DNA from: Planctomycetaceae bacterium
Lineage (GTDB): Bacteria > Planctomycetota > Planctomycetia > Pirellulales > PNKZ01
DNA length: 64,000 nucleotides
Assembly: GCA_016793115.1 (NCBI GenBank)
Contig: JAEUIN010000226.1
Location: 1 to 64,000, forward strand
Reading direction: 5' to 3'
Shown here piece after piece: positions 1 through 8,333 of the stretch. Below the pieces are notes generated by a model. It had not been told where the DNA came from and did not search any database. It worked only from the letters and a program-made list of their open reading frames with translations. Numbering within the stretch: position 1 is the stretch's first letter; each line of letters begins with the position of its first letter. Both the position numbers and the translations under genes were made by a program.

Positions 1-1731
1 GCCTGAGGTTGTAGGGCCCGCGGCGGCGAGTTCGGCGGCCGCGGCTTGGGCGATCAGCCCCACGGCTTCGGCCGCGAGCGGATCGGCGGGAGGCACGACG
101 CGCAGCACCGTCGCGGCGTCGCCCGTTCGCCGCTGCTGCAAATACACGCGGGCCAACCAGACGCGGGCCTGCGCCGAAGTGCGATCGCTCGGCCACGTGC
201 GCACATGCTGCTCGAGCGCTTGGGCATAGCGGGCGAGACCGGCTTGAATCGCGGCCGAGTCGGAGAGCGCGGTGAGCGACTGCCCGAGGTTGTACGCCGC
301 GAGGAGTTGGGCTTCGGCCGCGCGCGGATGTTCGGGAAGCGCGGCGGCGAGTTTCTCATAGCGCAAGGCCGCGGCTTGCGCGCGGCCGCGCTGCTGCTCG
401 ACGGCCGCGGCCGTGAAGGCGGCGCTGAACGCGGCGTCGGCGTTCTTCTTCGCCGCGGCCTCGACGAACATTTGGTCGTACAGTTCGAGCGCCTTCTCGA
501 CGTTGCCTTGGCGAAAGAAACTCGCGGCGGCTTGGGCGAGGGCGCCGTCGTCGTGCGCGTGCGCCGGCGCGGCGGCGACGGAGGCGGCGAGCAAAGTTTC
601 GGCGCGCCGCGCCCAATAAGGCGAGTGCCGCTCTTCGATCAGGCGAGCCATTGCGGCGGCCTTCGTTTGCGCGTCGGCCGCGGCCGCTTTGTCGGCCGCT
701 TCCGCGGCTTTGCGGGCCTCGAAAACCAGCCACTCCAGCTCGGCCAAGCGAACCTCCGGTTCGACCGCGGCGGCCGGTTCGGCGTCGTCGGCGCGGAAGA
801 ACTGCTGCGCTTCGTCGAGCTTGTCGGCCGCGACCCGATTGCGAATCCGCAGCGCGCGGGCTCGATCGGCGATCTCGCGCGGCGGCGCTTGCGAATCGAC
901 GAGATCGAGCACGCGCTCCGCGGCGTTCAAGTCGCCGAGCAACCGACGGCAATGGGCTTCATCGAGCCGCGCTTGCCAGGCCACGGCGTCGTACATATCG
1001 GCGCGGGTGAGCGGCGCGAGCGTTTCCGCGGCTTGCTCGAGCGCCGCGAGTCGATCGTTGCTCTGCGGCGGATAGCTTTCCCCTTGATTGCGATAGGCGC
1101 GAGCCAGTTGATAGTCGACGTTGCGCTTGAGCGAGCTCCATTCGTTCGCCGTGGGCGCACCCGCCGCCGTGGCTTCGCCCGGCTTGCGATGGGCCGCGAG
1201 CAGCCGCTCTTCGATCGGCGCTCGCGCTTGCTTGAGCAGCGCGACGGCGGAGCGAAGCTTCTCGCGGGCCTGCTCCATCGCCGCGTTGCCGGAGCTCAAG
1301 GTTTGCGCTTCTTCACGCAACCGTTCGCCCCACACGAGGTCGACGAGCGCGCGCTGCACCTCGACGGGCAATCGCCACTGGCCGGCGGGGCGGGCGCGGA
1401 GCTCGTCGTCGAGCACTTTCGCGGCCTGCGCGAAGAGCGCCTCGCGCTCGGGCGAGCGGGCGTAGAGGGCCGCTTCCAGCGAAGTGCGGCTCAATTCGAT
1501 GGTCAGCTCGGCGCGGCGGCGATCGGAGGTGTACGCCTCGCTCAACTCGCGGCGGCAATAAGCCTCAGCCAAGCCGAACAACTCCCGCTGCCGCAACCCG
1601 GCAAGATAGCGAATTTCGGTCGATTCATTGATTTGGGCAAAACAGGCGCAGGCCGGCCCGCCGACGCCGATCAGAATGGCGACTCCGATCGAAAAACAAC
1701 GTCGAAACCCGCTAAAACCCGGACAAATCAC
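1..1731 (-). CDS. Secreted TPR-like helical-repeat protein, 3' end beyond the window
   Basis: At least 577 codons are open on the minus strand and continue past the left edge, so the C-terminus is missing. The protein begins with a hydrophobic signal-like segment (residues about 10-33, ending CACFAQ) and then consists of Ala/Arg/Glu-rich amphipathic helices with TPR-like spacing, for example the LRYEKLAAALPEHPRAAEAQ stretch. The start is GTG at 1731, with AAGGA six bases upstream; an in-frame stop lies at 1762-1764 and no ATG lies between. It is the last gene of a TolQ/ExbD cluster, 54 nt after the second exbD. I infer a periplasmic scaffold for the Exb/Tol-like motor; no catalytic motif is visible. 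Confidence 0.8.
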   Translation of the reverse strand, partial: MICPGFSGFRRCFSIGVAILIGVGGPACACFAQINESTEIRYLAGLRQRELFGLAEAYCRRELSEAYTSDRRRAELTIELSRTSLEAALYARSPEREALFAQAAKVLDDELRARPAGQWRLPVEVQRALVDLVWGERLREEAQTLSSGNAAMEQAREKLRSAVALLKQARAPIEERLLAAHRKPGEATAAGAPTANEWSSLKRNVDYQLARAYRNQGESYPPQSNDRLAALEQAAETLAPLTRADMYDAVAWQARLDEAHCRRLLGDLNAAERVLDLVDSQAPPREIADRARALRIRNRVAADKLDEAQQFFRADDAEPAAAVEPEVRLAELEWLVFEARKAAEAADKAAAADAQTKAAAMARLIEERHSPYWARRAETLLAASVAAAPAHAHDDGALAQAAASFFRQGNVEKALELYDQMFVEAAAKKNADAAFSAAFTAAAVEQQRGRAQAAALRYEKLAAALPEHPRAAEAQLLAAYNLGQSLTALSDSAAIQAGLARYAQALEQHVRTWPSDRTSAQARVWLARVYLQQRRTGDAATVLRVVPPADPLAAEAVGLIAQAAAAELAAAGPTTSG

Positions 1732-1785
1732 ACGTTTTCCTTGATGCGACCAAGGTGTCGCCTAGAGTCTCCGACCGAACGGCTC

Positions 1786-2244
1786 TCACTCAGGAGCCAC
1801 AAACTGCACCTTCTCGAACCCCAGCGACAAGCAAAGGTCGTAAACGTCGATCGCGTCGCCCATCGGCACGTCGTCGGCCGCATCGAGCACGACCGGGACG
1901 ATGCGTTTGTAGTCGGCGATTCGCGCCAAATTGCCGAGCCGCAGGCGTAGGTCGTCGACGGTGCGGCAGACATCTTGATTGACGACCCACTCCGTGCGGC
2001 CCGCTTGGCGACGGAGCAGCACTTCCACTTGCTTCAGGTCTTCCAACTCGCGGGGAATCGGCTGCGCCGCCGCTCCCGCACCGCTCGCCTTCGCGGCCCG
2101 CGGCGTGGCGGGCAACGACCGCTCCGGTTGCTGGAAGCTCACCGTGCAGACGAAAAAGATCAGCAATTGAAACACGACGTCGATCATCGGCGTCATCTGC
2201 ACGTCGAAGCGGGCCCGCGTCGTTTCGTAGCCGGTGGAGCGCAC
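1786..2244 (-). CDS. ExbD/TolR-family transport protein (second copy)
   Basis: 152 aa. A short cytoplasmic N-terminus leads into one membrane helix carrying the family signature MTPMIDVVFQLLIFF, with the proton-path aspartate at D22, followed by a periplasmic domain. The GTG start at 2244 lies 4 nt after the stop of the preceding exbD, which suggests translational coupling; the frame is open further upstream, but that part is the antisense reading of the neighbouring gene. In this family ExbD/TolR dimers sit inside an ExbB/TolQ pentamer and couple the proton motive force to periplasmic work. This copy has a longer linker after the helix (rich in Ala/Pro, about residues 40-65) than its partner, so the two may form a heterodimer (inference). 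Confidence 0.9.
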   Translation of the reverse strand: MRSTGYETTRARFDVQMTPMIDVVFQLLIFFVCTVSFQQPERSLPATPRAAKASGAGAAAQPIPRELEDLKQVEVLLRRQAGRTEWVVNQDVCRTVDDLRLRLGNLARIADYKRIVPVVLDAADDVPMGDAIDVYDLCLSLGFEKVQFVAPE

Positions 2245-2248
2245 TCGA

Positions 2249-2677
2249 TCAGCCTCCCGCCCCGGTTTTGCGGAGCACGGCGAAGGTGACTTTCCAGACG
2301 TCGTTGCGCAGGCATTCACGCATGATGGGCTTGACGCGGCCGTAGTCGACCGTGCGATCGCTGCGGATGCGGACTTCGAGTTTGTCGTCGCGGGCCCGCT
2401 CGGCCGCAAGCCGGCGGCCCAGTTCCGCTTCGTCGACCGCATCGCCCGACATCAGCATCGTGCCGTCGGCTAGGAGATTCACGGTGATCCGCCGTGCGTC
2501 GTCGTCTTTCAGGTCGTCGCCGCTCGCCGCGGCCGGGAGTTCGAGATCGACCTGCAATTCCTGCTGCGCCAGATGGCTGGAAACAAGGAAGAAGATGATC
2601 AACAAAAACGTGACGTCGATCATTGGAGTCATGTTGAACTCCAAACTGCCGCGTTGTCGATACTTCGGGAGCCGCAT
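2249..2677 (-). CDS. ExbD/TolR-family transport protein (first copy)
   Basis: 142 aa, a usual length for ExbD. It has the signature MTPMIDVTFLLIIFF at residues 16-30 with the conserved membrane aspartate D21, then a periplasmic domain with the typical IRSDRTVDYGRV segment near residue 110. It is followed after 4 nt by the second exbD. Upstream of it, a plus-strand gene (2773-3330) separates it from the tolQ-like gene at 3346-4197, so it may need its own promoter within or beside that gene. Confidence 0.93.
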   Translation of the reverse strand: MRLPKYRQRGSLEFNMTPMIDVTFLLIIFFLVSSHLAQQELQVDLELPAAASGDDLKDDDARRITVNLLADGTMLMSGDAVDEAELGRRLAAERARDDKLEVRIRSDRTVDYGRVKPIMRECLRNDVWKVTFAVLRKTGAGG

Positions 2678-2688
2678 GCGAAGAAGCC

Positions 2689-2713
2689 GGTTTTCGGTTG
2701 CTGGTTTTCGGTT
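2689..2713. repeat. Short direct repeat GGTTTTCGGTT, two copies
   Basis: The 11-mer GGTTTTCGGTT occurs at 2689-2699 and 2703-2713, a 14-bp period, in the gap upstream of the exbD gene. The same 11-mer occurs once more in the gap between miaB and glnE (9985-9995). All three copies are intergenic. Confidence 0.7.
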
Positions 2714-2772
2714 CTTAGTGTGGAAGAGCTTCCGCTATGGCGGTCTGAGCAACACCGGCCCAAGATTTCTCG

Positions 2773-3330
2773 ATGACGACCGAAGAACTAAACTGGATGA
2801 GCCAGCCGAACTCCCGCGCCGCCGACTTTACGATGCTTTGGTTTCTCTCGATTTGCCCGCGAATCTATCGCGACCACGACCGGATGGTCGCCGCGACCTC
2901 TTGGAAACTGGTCGTCTTGTTGCTGGGCTTTTGCTACCGACGCGTGGAGATCGATCCGCGGCGGGAAGAGTTGACGATCCGCTCGCGCGCGTTCTGGTTG
3001 CTCACGCGCACTCGGCGGATTCCGTTCCGCTTCATCGAAGCCGTGACGTACGGTTATCAAGACTGGGCGATTGCGAACATCTTCAGCCATGCGCACGACA
3101 GCTTCGACGTCTTCAACGTCGGCATTCGACTGCACGGCGATCTCCACGACACGCATCTTTTCAACTTCGTCGGCGAAGGCTCGTTTCAAAACGAAAGTCA
3201 TTATCCCGATTGGTACTACTGGGATCGCTACGCGTTCGACTTCAGCGGCACTCAAGAGGCGGAATCCAAGGTCTTCGCGGAACTGCTCGGTACGATGATC
3301 GGCGTGGAGATCATTCCGGCGAGGATCTGA
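2773..3330 (+). CDS. Hypothetical protein encoded against the TolQ/ExbD cluster
   Basis: 185 aa. I do not recognise a family. Residues about 41-55 form one weakly hydrophobic stretch (SWKLVVLLLGFCY); the rest is rich in aromatic residues and His (for example HAHDSFDVFN, HYPDWYYWDRYAFDF). A segment near residues 57-95 reads like a small beta-rich domain (VEIDPRREELTIRSRAF... RIPFRFIEAVTYGY). The ATG at 2773 is the only good start. Its stop lies 15 nt from the stop of the opposite-strand tolQ-like gene, and its start is divergent to exbD at 2677. Codon use resembles the neighbours, so recent transfer is not indicated. Confidence 0.8.
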   Translation: MTTEELNWMSQPNSRAADFTMLWFLSICPRIYRDHDRMVAATSWKLVVLLLGFCYRRVEIDPRREELTIRSRAFWLLTRTRRIPFRFIEAVTYGYQDWAIANIFSHAHDSFDVFNVGIRLHGDLHDTHLFNFVGEGSFQNESHYPDWYYWDRYAFDFSGTQEAESKVFAELLGTMIGVEIIPARI

Positions 3331-3345
3331 ATCGCCGCCGGCGAC

Positions 3346-4197
3346 TCACGCCGGACCCGCAATCGGCGGCGGTTGCGGCGGGTTCTGGGAGCGGCGGACG
3401 ACTTGCGGTTGCTTGCGGAGGGGGGCGAACACATGGTGCGCACAGTAGGCGATTTCAGCGACTAGACCGTCGATGCGGTTGCGGAAGATCGCGAAGACGG
3501 CCAGCGCGGGAATTGCGACGACGAGGCCTTCCACCGTGGTAACGAGGGCTAAATAGATGCCTTCGGCCAAGTCGGCCGCGCGGGCCGAGCCTTGCGACGC
3601 CGCGACCATGCTGAACGCCTCGATCATTCCCATCACCGTGCCGAGCAGCCCCAGCATCGGCGCGATGTTGCCGATTACCGAGATATACTCCGCCTTGCGA
3701 TGCAGGCGGGCCGCTTGCTCGGCGAGCGCGTCTTCCATGGCCTTTTCGACCATCGGCCAGCCGCCCTCGAGTTCGCCGATGCCGGCTTGCAGCACGTTGG
3801 CGAGGGCGCTCGGTTGCAGCTTGCACTGTTGATCGGCCTGCGCCGCTTGCCCGGCGCGCAACAGGTCGCGGACGCGTTCGGGCAATCCGGCGGGAATCAG
3901 CGTGCTGCGGCGAATCGTGAGCAAGTGCTCGATCGCCAGCGACACGGCGACCACCGACAGCAAGATAATCGTGTGGCCCACCCAACCGCCGGCTTTGACC
4001 AAGTCGAAGAAGCCGTCGGCCGGAGGCGCTTCCGTCGGCTTCGCCGCTTTCGCCGCGACGGCTTGGCCGAAGGCCGGAGCCACGACGAGCGCGAGCACCG
4101 CCCAAAAAAGCGTGCAGACCACGATCGGCGGCAGGCGGAAAGGGCGGGGCGATGATTTAGGCGCGCCGGCGTCGGAGCTACGAAGTCGATCCGTCAT
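3346..4197 (-). CDS. MotA/TolQ/ExbB-family proton channel protein
   Basis: 283 aa. After an N-terminal hydrophobic segment (about residues 22-45, possibly a signal or extra helix) come the three helices of the family: about 70-88, about 160-190 (NIAPMLGLLGTVMGMIEAF, the conserved pore helix) and about 205-235 (TTVEGLVVAIPALAVFAIF). In ExbB/TolQ the last two helices line the pore around the ExbD aspartate. The N-terminal extension with its AAKAAKPTEAPPADG linker is typical of planctomycete versions. ATG start at 4197. Upstream lies the 4216-5271 gene; downstream, past an opposite-strand gene, are two exbD genes. Confidence 0.93.
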   Translation of the reverse strand: MTDRLRSSDAGAPKSSPRPFRLPPIVVCTLFWAVLALVVAPAFGQAVAAKAAKPTEAPPADGFFDLVKAGGWVGHTIILLSVVAVSLAIEHLLTIRRSTLIPAGLPERVRDLLRAGQAAQADQQCKLQPSALANVLQAGIGELEGGWPMVEKAMEDALAEQAARLHRKAEYISVIGNIAPMLGLLGTVMGMIEAFSMVAASQGSARAADLAEGIYLALVTTVEGLVVAIPALAVFAIFRNRIDGLVAEIAYCAHHVFAPLRKQPQVVRRSQNPPQPPPIAGPA

Positions 4198-4215
4198 GGC
4201 TTGAGCATCAGTCCT

Positions 4216-5271
4216 TTACTGAGTCGTCAGTTCCTTTAGTCGGTCGGTCGCTTGCGCGGCGAGCGGCGATTTAAAATAGTCGCGTACGAGTTCGCGGTAG
4301 AGCGTCGAGGCCTGCTTCGGCTCCGCGAGCTTTTCGAGCATCTGCCCGGCGCTCCACAAGGCCTCGGCGGCGAGGCGGTGTTCGTCGGCGTACAAAATCG
4401 GCACGCGTGTGAGCAGCAGGGCGGCCCGCTCCGGCTGGTTGCGCTGAGCCCAGGCGCGGCCGACGACGAGCGTCGGGCCCGCACGTAGCGGTTCGGGAAT
4501 CTTATCCAGCACGCGTTCCCAGTTCTCGACGGCTTGGTCGTCCGCCGTCACAACGGCCGACCGCCACAGTTGCGCCTCGGCCAAGAGTGCGATGCGGGAA
4601 TCGCCGTCAAGTGTGAGTTCGCGCAGCCGCTTGAGGGCTTCGCTCCTCGTCGCGCCCGACATCAGATAGCTCGCGCCCAACAGGCCGGCGGTTTTTGACG
4701 AGGCATCGGCTATCCACGCCTTAGCTTTGCCTTCTAGCGACGGATCGGCGGCGACCACGGTCCAAGGAAGCGGGATCGTCGCAAAATACGGGGTCGCCCC
4801 ATCTTCACGCACGAGTTTAAGAAACGCCTCGGTCGCGGCGCCCCATTGTTCTTGCTCGCGAAGACATGCTACGACGCGGCTAAGCAAAAGTCGGCGTACC
4901 CAGGTTCGCTTCTCTACCGCGAGTGCCGCATTGTATCGGCCCAACGCCCCGGCGTAGTCGCGCCGTCGCCAAAGTTCGTCCGCCGCCGTTTGTTCGGCGG
5001 AATAGGCCGTGCGGATGTCGACGACTTGTTTCGCCGGAATCGTCTGCCTCTGACCAGAAGCGTCGAGCACGAGCGTGGTACCCGTGTAGTCAATAATCGA
5101 TCCGCGCACGACGATCCGTCCGGTTTCGTTCTCACGCGGCGCGAGCACGACGGTGTCCGCCGGAGACGCCGGCCCCGGAGCGGCTTGCGCGAAAACACGG
5201 GCACGCCAACTCGGCGCAGCCGCGAGGAAGGCAAGCAAGTGAAGAACGATAATCGTTCGCAATGACGACAA
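4216..5271 (-). CDS. Secreted TPR-like protein of the TolQ/ExbD cluster
   Basis: 351 aa. A signal peptide is clear (residues about 5-29, ending RVFAQ). Residues about 45-90 read as a small beta domain (DTVVLAPRENETGRIVVRGSI... IPAKQVVDIRTAY), and the remainder is a set of helical TPR-like repeats ending with YRELVRDYFKSPLAAQATDRL, as in outer-membrane assembly TPR proteins. The start is TTG at 5271, preceded by GTGAGG about 10 nt upstream; a second TTG three codons later is possible. It lies 18 nt before the tolQ-like gene and 52 nt after the VWA gene, so it is probably co-transcribed with both. Confidence 0.85.
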   Translation of the reverse strand: MSSLRTIIVLHLLAFLAAAPSWRARVFAQAAPGPASPADTVVLAPRENETGRIVVRGSIIDYTGTTLVLDASGQRQTIPAKQVVDIRTAYSAEQTAADELWRRRDYAGALGRYNAALAVEKRTWVRRLLLSRVVACLREQEQWGAATEAFLKLVREDGATPYFATIPLPWTVVAADPSLEGKAKAWIADASSKTAGLLGASYLMSGATRSEALKRLRELTLDGDSRIALLAEAQLWRSAVVTADDQAVENWERVLDKIPEPLRAGPTLVVGRAWAQRNQPERAALLLTRVPILYADEHRLAAEALWSAGQMLEKLAEPKQASTLYRELVRDYFKSPLAAQATDRLKELTTQ

Positions 5272-5323
5272 CAGATCACATCCTCACTGACAACCGGCCC
5301 CCGGCAACCGGCAATTGCTCTAG

Positions 5324-6337
5324 CTACTGCCGACTGATATCCACATACGCGCTTGCGCCGCCGTTTTCCGCCGCGAGACGATCGAGAAAATTCTCCTTGC
5401 GAATCTTCGGCCCCAAGCCGAACTCGATCGTATTGATCACCGCCCGCCCTTGGTTAAGCCGCGCGATGCGGTCGAGTTGCGGGCGTGTCAGTTCCGGCTG
5501 ATCGGCATCGGTGAGAAAAAAAATGACGTCGGGCGAGAGTTGCAGCGCCAACTTAAGCGCCGGCTCGTGCTGCGTCGCCCCGTCGGCCTTGATGCCTTCG
5601 ATGAACGCTCGGGCCAGAGACTTGTTTTGTTCCGTGCCGAATGTAAGTTGCGCGTCGCCGCGCAGTTGCATAATCGTCGGCAACTCATTGTAAAAGATAA
5701 TTTGAAATTGATGCACGTCGCCGAGGTCGGCGAGGCTGCGCAGCAACTCACGCTTCGCGGCGTTCAAGGCCCGATTACCGGAGCCCCCCATGCTGCCCGA
5801 CCGATCGAACACGTAGAGAAACTTGTGCCCTTCGCCTTTGAGCCCGAAGACTTCGGTGCGAGCCTTGCCGCCGCCACCGCCGGTCGAACCGCTTGGCCCG
5901 TCGAGCAAGCCGCCGCCGCCGAGCATCGGCGGGCCGGCACCGAGTCCGAGCCCGGCCAGATCGGCCCCTTTCGGCAGCGCGCCGGAGATGTCGACGGGCG
6001 ATGCGGCTCCGCCGCCGACGATCTTCTGGACGTCGGCCTGCGTCGGTGCGGCGTTGGCCGAGGCCGCAGCTTGGGCTTGAGCCGCCGTCTGATCGACGAA
6101 CTGAGGCCCGTCGGGCGAATCGCGCCGTGCCACCAGTTCGACCGTTCGCAGGACTTCCGGGGCGTCGCCGGCCGGCCGAGTCGCCGTATGCCAGGTGAAT
6201 CCCAGGAGCAAAAGCAACGACAAATGAAACAAGATCGACAAGGCCCACGTCTTCACCAGCACCAGCCAATAACGCTCCGGCGGCGGCAGCGCCGAACTTA
6301 CGTTAGGAGCGACGGCGGGAACCGGTTGGGGCGACAA
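5324..6337 (-). CDS. Membrane-anchored von Willebrand factor A domain protein
   Basis: 337 aa. A short cytoplasmic N-terminus is followed by one membrane helix (about 29-47), an Ala/Gln-rich and then Gly/Pro-rich linker (about 80-160), and a C-terminal VWA domain (about 170-337). The metal-ion site is complete: DRSGS at 178-182, T255 and D277. The start is TTG at 6337 with GGAG eight bases upstream; no in-frame ATG exists. The architecture (helix, flexible linker, periplasmic binding domain) recalls TonB/TolA, and the gene heads the TolQ/ExbD cluster. I infer that it is the element the proton motor acts on; this is not shown by the sequence alone. Confidence 0.88.
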   Translation of the reverse strand: MSPQPVPAVAPNVSSALPPPERYWLVLVKTWALSILFHLSLLLLLGFTWHTATRPAGDAPEVLRTVELVARRDSPDGPQFVDQTAAQAQAAASANAAPTQADVQKIVGGGAASPVDISGALPKGADLAGLGLGAGPPMLGGGGLLDGPSGSTGGGGGKARTEVFGLKGEGHKFLYVFDRSGSMGGSGNRALNAAKRELLRSLADLGDVHQFQIIFYNELPTIMQLRGDAQLTFGTEQNKSLARAFIEGIKADGATQHEPALKLALQLSPDVIFFLTDADQPELTRPQLDRIARLNQGRAVINTIEFGLGPKIRKENFLDRLAAENGGASAYVDISRQ

Positions 6338-6530
6338 ACTGGGCGCTCCGGAAACTAAAGCGGCGAAAGAGATTACGATTGCGGTGCTCGGTCGAATTCT
6401 AGGGGCGGTTGCGCCGCGGCGTCAACGTCGGCCGGTGCGGCCCGGCGAATCATGCGACGCGAGTCGCTTTTGCAATACACCGCCCTGAGTGATGGCCGAC
6501 AGTCGCCTACTTTGAAACGTCGCCTCGTTT

Positions 6531-6536
6531 TATAAT
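6531..6536 (+). promoter_or_regulatory. Candidate -10 element upstream of def
   Basis: TATAAT lies 54 nt before the GTG start of def, inside the divergent gap between the VWA gene and def. No convincing -35 hexamer sits 16-18 nt upstream. Confidence 0.4.
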
Positions 6537-6590
6537 TCTCTGCTTGGCCCGTCGGAGTTTGGGCTTACCTATGAGATTGGAGCGTCGACT

Positions 6591-7172
6591 GTGCAGGTTC
6601 TGCATTACCCCCACCCCACTCTGCTGCGGGTCGCGAAGCCGCTGACCCGCGTCGACGGCGAGTTGCGCCGCATGGTGGGGCGCATGTTCGAGTTGATGTA
6701 TGAACACGACGGAATTGGGTTGGCCGGCCCACAGGTCGATTTGCCGTACCGCATCTTCGTCGTCAACGAAACGGGCGATCCCAAGCAACAGGAACACGAG
6801 CAGGTGTTCATCAATCCGGTGCTCAGCAAGCCCAAGGGAACCGACGAAAAAGAAGAAGGCTGCTTGAGTCTGCCGAAGCTTTACGCTCCGGTTCGCCGCC
6901 CCGCCGGCATTCACGCCGCGGCTTACAACCTGAAGGGGGAGTTGGTCACCTACGATGCCGAAGGGCTCTTAGCTCGCGTTATCCAGCATGAGAACGATCA
7001 TCTCGACGGCGTGATGTTCATCGATCGGATTAGTCAAACGGCGCTCATCGACGTGAAGGATCAACTCGAAGAGTTCCGCGACGATTTCGAACGCCGCCGT
7101 CAACTTGGCGAGATTCCGGACGACGCAAAGATCTTCGCTCACTTGGCGGAGTTGGAGAAGCTGCGGACGTAG
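6591..7172 (+). CDS. def: Peptide deformylase
   Basis: 193 aa. It removes the formyl group from the N-terminal methionine of new proteins. All three family motifs are present: GIGLAGPQ (41-48), EGCLSLP (89-95, metal ligand C91) and QHENDHLDG (132-140, ligands H133 and H137, catalytic E134). The start is GTG at 6591, which gives the normal N-terminus (QVLHYPHPTLLRVAKP). The fmt gene follows after about 100 nt, so the formylation and deformylation steps are encoded together, as in many bacteria. Confidence 0.97.
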   Translation: MQVLHYPHPTLLRVAKPLTRVDGELRRMVGRMFELMYEHDGIGLAGPQVDLPYRIFVVNETGDPKQQEHEQVFINPVLSKPKGTDEKEEGCLSLPKLYAPVRRPAGIHAAAYNLKGELVTYDAEGLLARVIQHENDHLDGVMFIDRISQTALIDVKDQLEEFRDDFERRRQLGEIPDDAKIFAHLAELEKLRT

Positions 7173-7284
7173 GCGCCGAACGCCGTGCGAGGCCGTTTCT
7201 CTCCCGACTGACCGATTCTAAGGACGATAAACAATCGACGCTTCACAGCCATCGCAACCCGGCGCACGACTGCGCATCGTCGTC

Positions 7285-8247
7285 ATGGGGACCGGACCGT
7301 TCGCCGTACCCATGTTTAGAGCTCTTTACGGCACGCCGCATGAGATCGTCGCGCTCGTCACACAGCCGATTCGCACCGGTCGCGGCAACAAGGCGGCCCC
7401 GCTGAGCCCGATGCGGCTCGTCGCTCAAGAACGCGGCACTCCGATCTTCGATCCGGAGAGCATCAACACGGATGAATCGCGCACGGTCCTCCGCAACTAC
7501 CGGCCCGATCTGTTCGTCGTCGCCGACTACGGGCAGATCCTCGCCGACACGACGCTGTTGGTCGCGCGACTCGGCGGGATCAACTTGCATGGGTCGTTGC
7601 TGCCGAAATACCGCGGGGCCGCGCCGATTAACTGGGCCGTGTACAACGGCGACGCCGAGACGGGCGTCACCGTGATCCAAATGTCGACTAAGGTCGACGC
7701 AGGTGCGACGCTCGCCGTCGCGACGACACCGATTGATCCCAATGAGAACGCCGTCGAATTAGAGCACCGCTTAGCCGAACTCGGTGGTCCGCTCATTGCC
7801 GACGTCGTCGGACGGCTCGCCGCCGGCGACTTAAAACCGCTGCCTCAAGACCCGGCCAAGGCCACGCCGGCTCGCCGCCTGCGGAAGACCGACGGCGAGG
7901 TCGATTGGAGTCGCACGGCGCAGCAAATCAAAAACCAAATTCGTGCGCTCGAGCCCTGGCCGCGCACGGCAAGCTCGTGGCTACGTCCGTCCGGCGAACC
8001 GCTCCGCTTGATTCTATGTCGCGCGGACGTGGCCGATGTCGAAGGGATGATCGGCGAAGAGCGATCCGCGCCGGGGCAGGTCGTAATTGTCGGCAACGAT
8101 CAACTCGGCGTGGCGACCGGCGGCGGCGTTCTCCTGATTCGAGAAGTGCAACCTGCGGGAAAGCGATCGATGCAAGTCGGGGAGTTTTTGCGCGGCCAGC
8201 AAGTGAAAGTCGGCGAAAAGTTCGGGACGGGCGGCACGCCGGCGTAG
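7285..8247 (+). CDS. fmt: Methionyl-tRNA formyltransferase
   Basis: It formylates initiator Met-tRNA using 10-formyltetrahydrofolate. The active-site segment INLHGSLLPKYRGAAPINWA (about residues 96-115) and the downstream STKVDAGA with its catalytic Asp are present, and the C-terminal tRNA-binding domain is complete (ends VGEFLRGQQVKVGEKFG). The coordinates begin at the first ordinary start codon, ATG 7285, giving 320 aa, but this cuts off the first beta strand: the in-frame codons just upstream (7270-7284) read LRIVV, as in E. coli Fmt. The frame is open back to a TAA at 7228-7230, and only CTG 7270 or ATC 7234 (with AAGGA nine bases upstream) could start it. A non-standard start is therefore likely. 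Confidence 0.95.
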   Translation: MGTGPFAVPMFRALYGTPHEIVALVTQPIRTGRGNKAAPLSPMRLVAQERGTPIFDPESINTDESRTVLRNYRPDLFVVADYGQILADTTLLVARLGGINLHGSLLPKYRGAAPINWAVYNGDAETGVTVIQMSTKVDAGATLAVATTPIDPNENAVELEHRLAELGGPLIADVVGRLAAGDLKPLPQDPAKATPARRLRKTDGEVDWSRTAQQIKNQIRALEPWPRTASSWLRPSGEPLRLILCRADVADVEGMIGEERSAPGQVVIVGNDQLGVATGGGVLLIREVQPAGKRSMQVGEFLRGQQVKVGEKFGTGGTPA

Positions 8248-8271
8248 CTCCGACGCTCCCTGCCGCAGTCT

Positions 8272-8300
8272 AAGACAGATCGGCCCTTTTCGATTACAAT
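8272..8300 (+). promoter_or_regulatory. Candidate promoter for the small membrane protein and miaB
   Basis: AAGACA at 8272-8277 and TACAAT at 8295-8300 are separated by 17 nt, a good fit to a sigma-70-type promoter. Transcription would start about 27 nt before the ATG at 8334. Confidence 0.45.
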
Positions 8301-8333
8301 GACGTGGTCATCGGCTGTTCCGGAGCGGCGACT

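Noticed and set aside
46..1950. A 634-codon plus-strand open frame
   Set aside because: It is the antisense reading of the TPR protein and part of exbD, rich in Arg and Gly, without a domain, start signal or normal bias.
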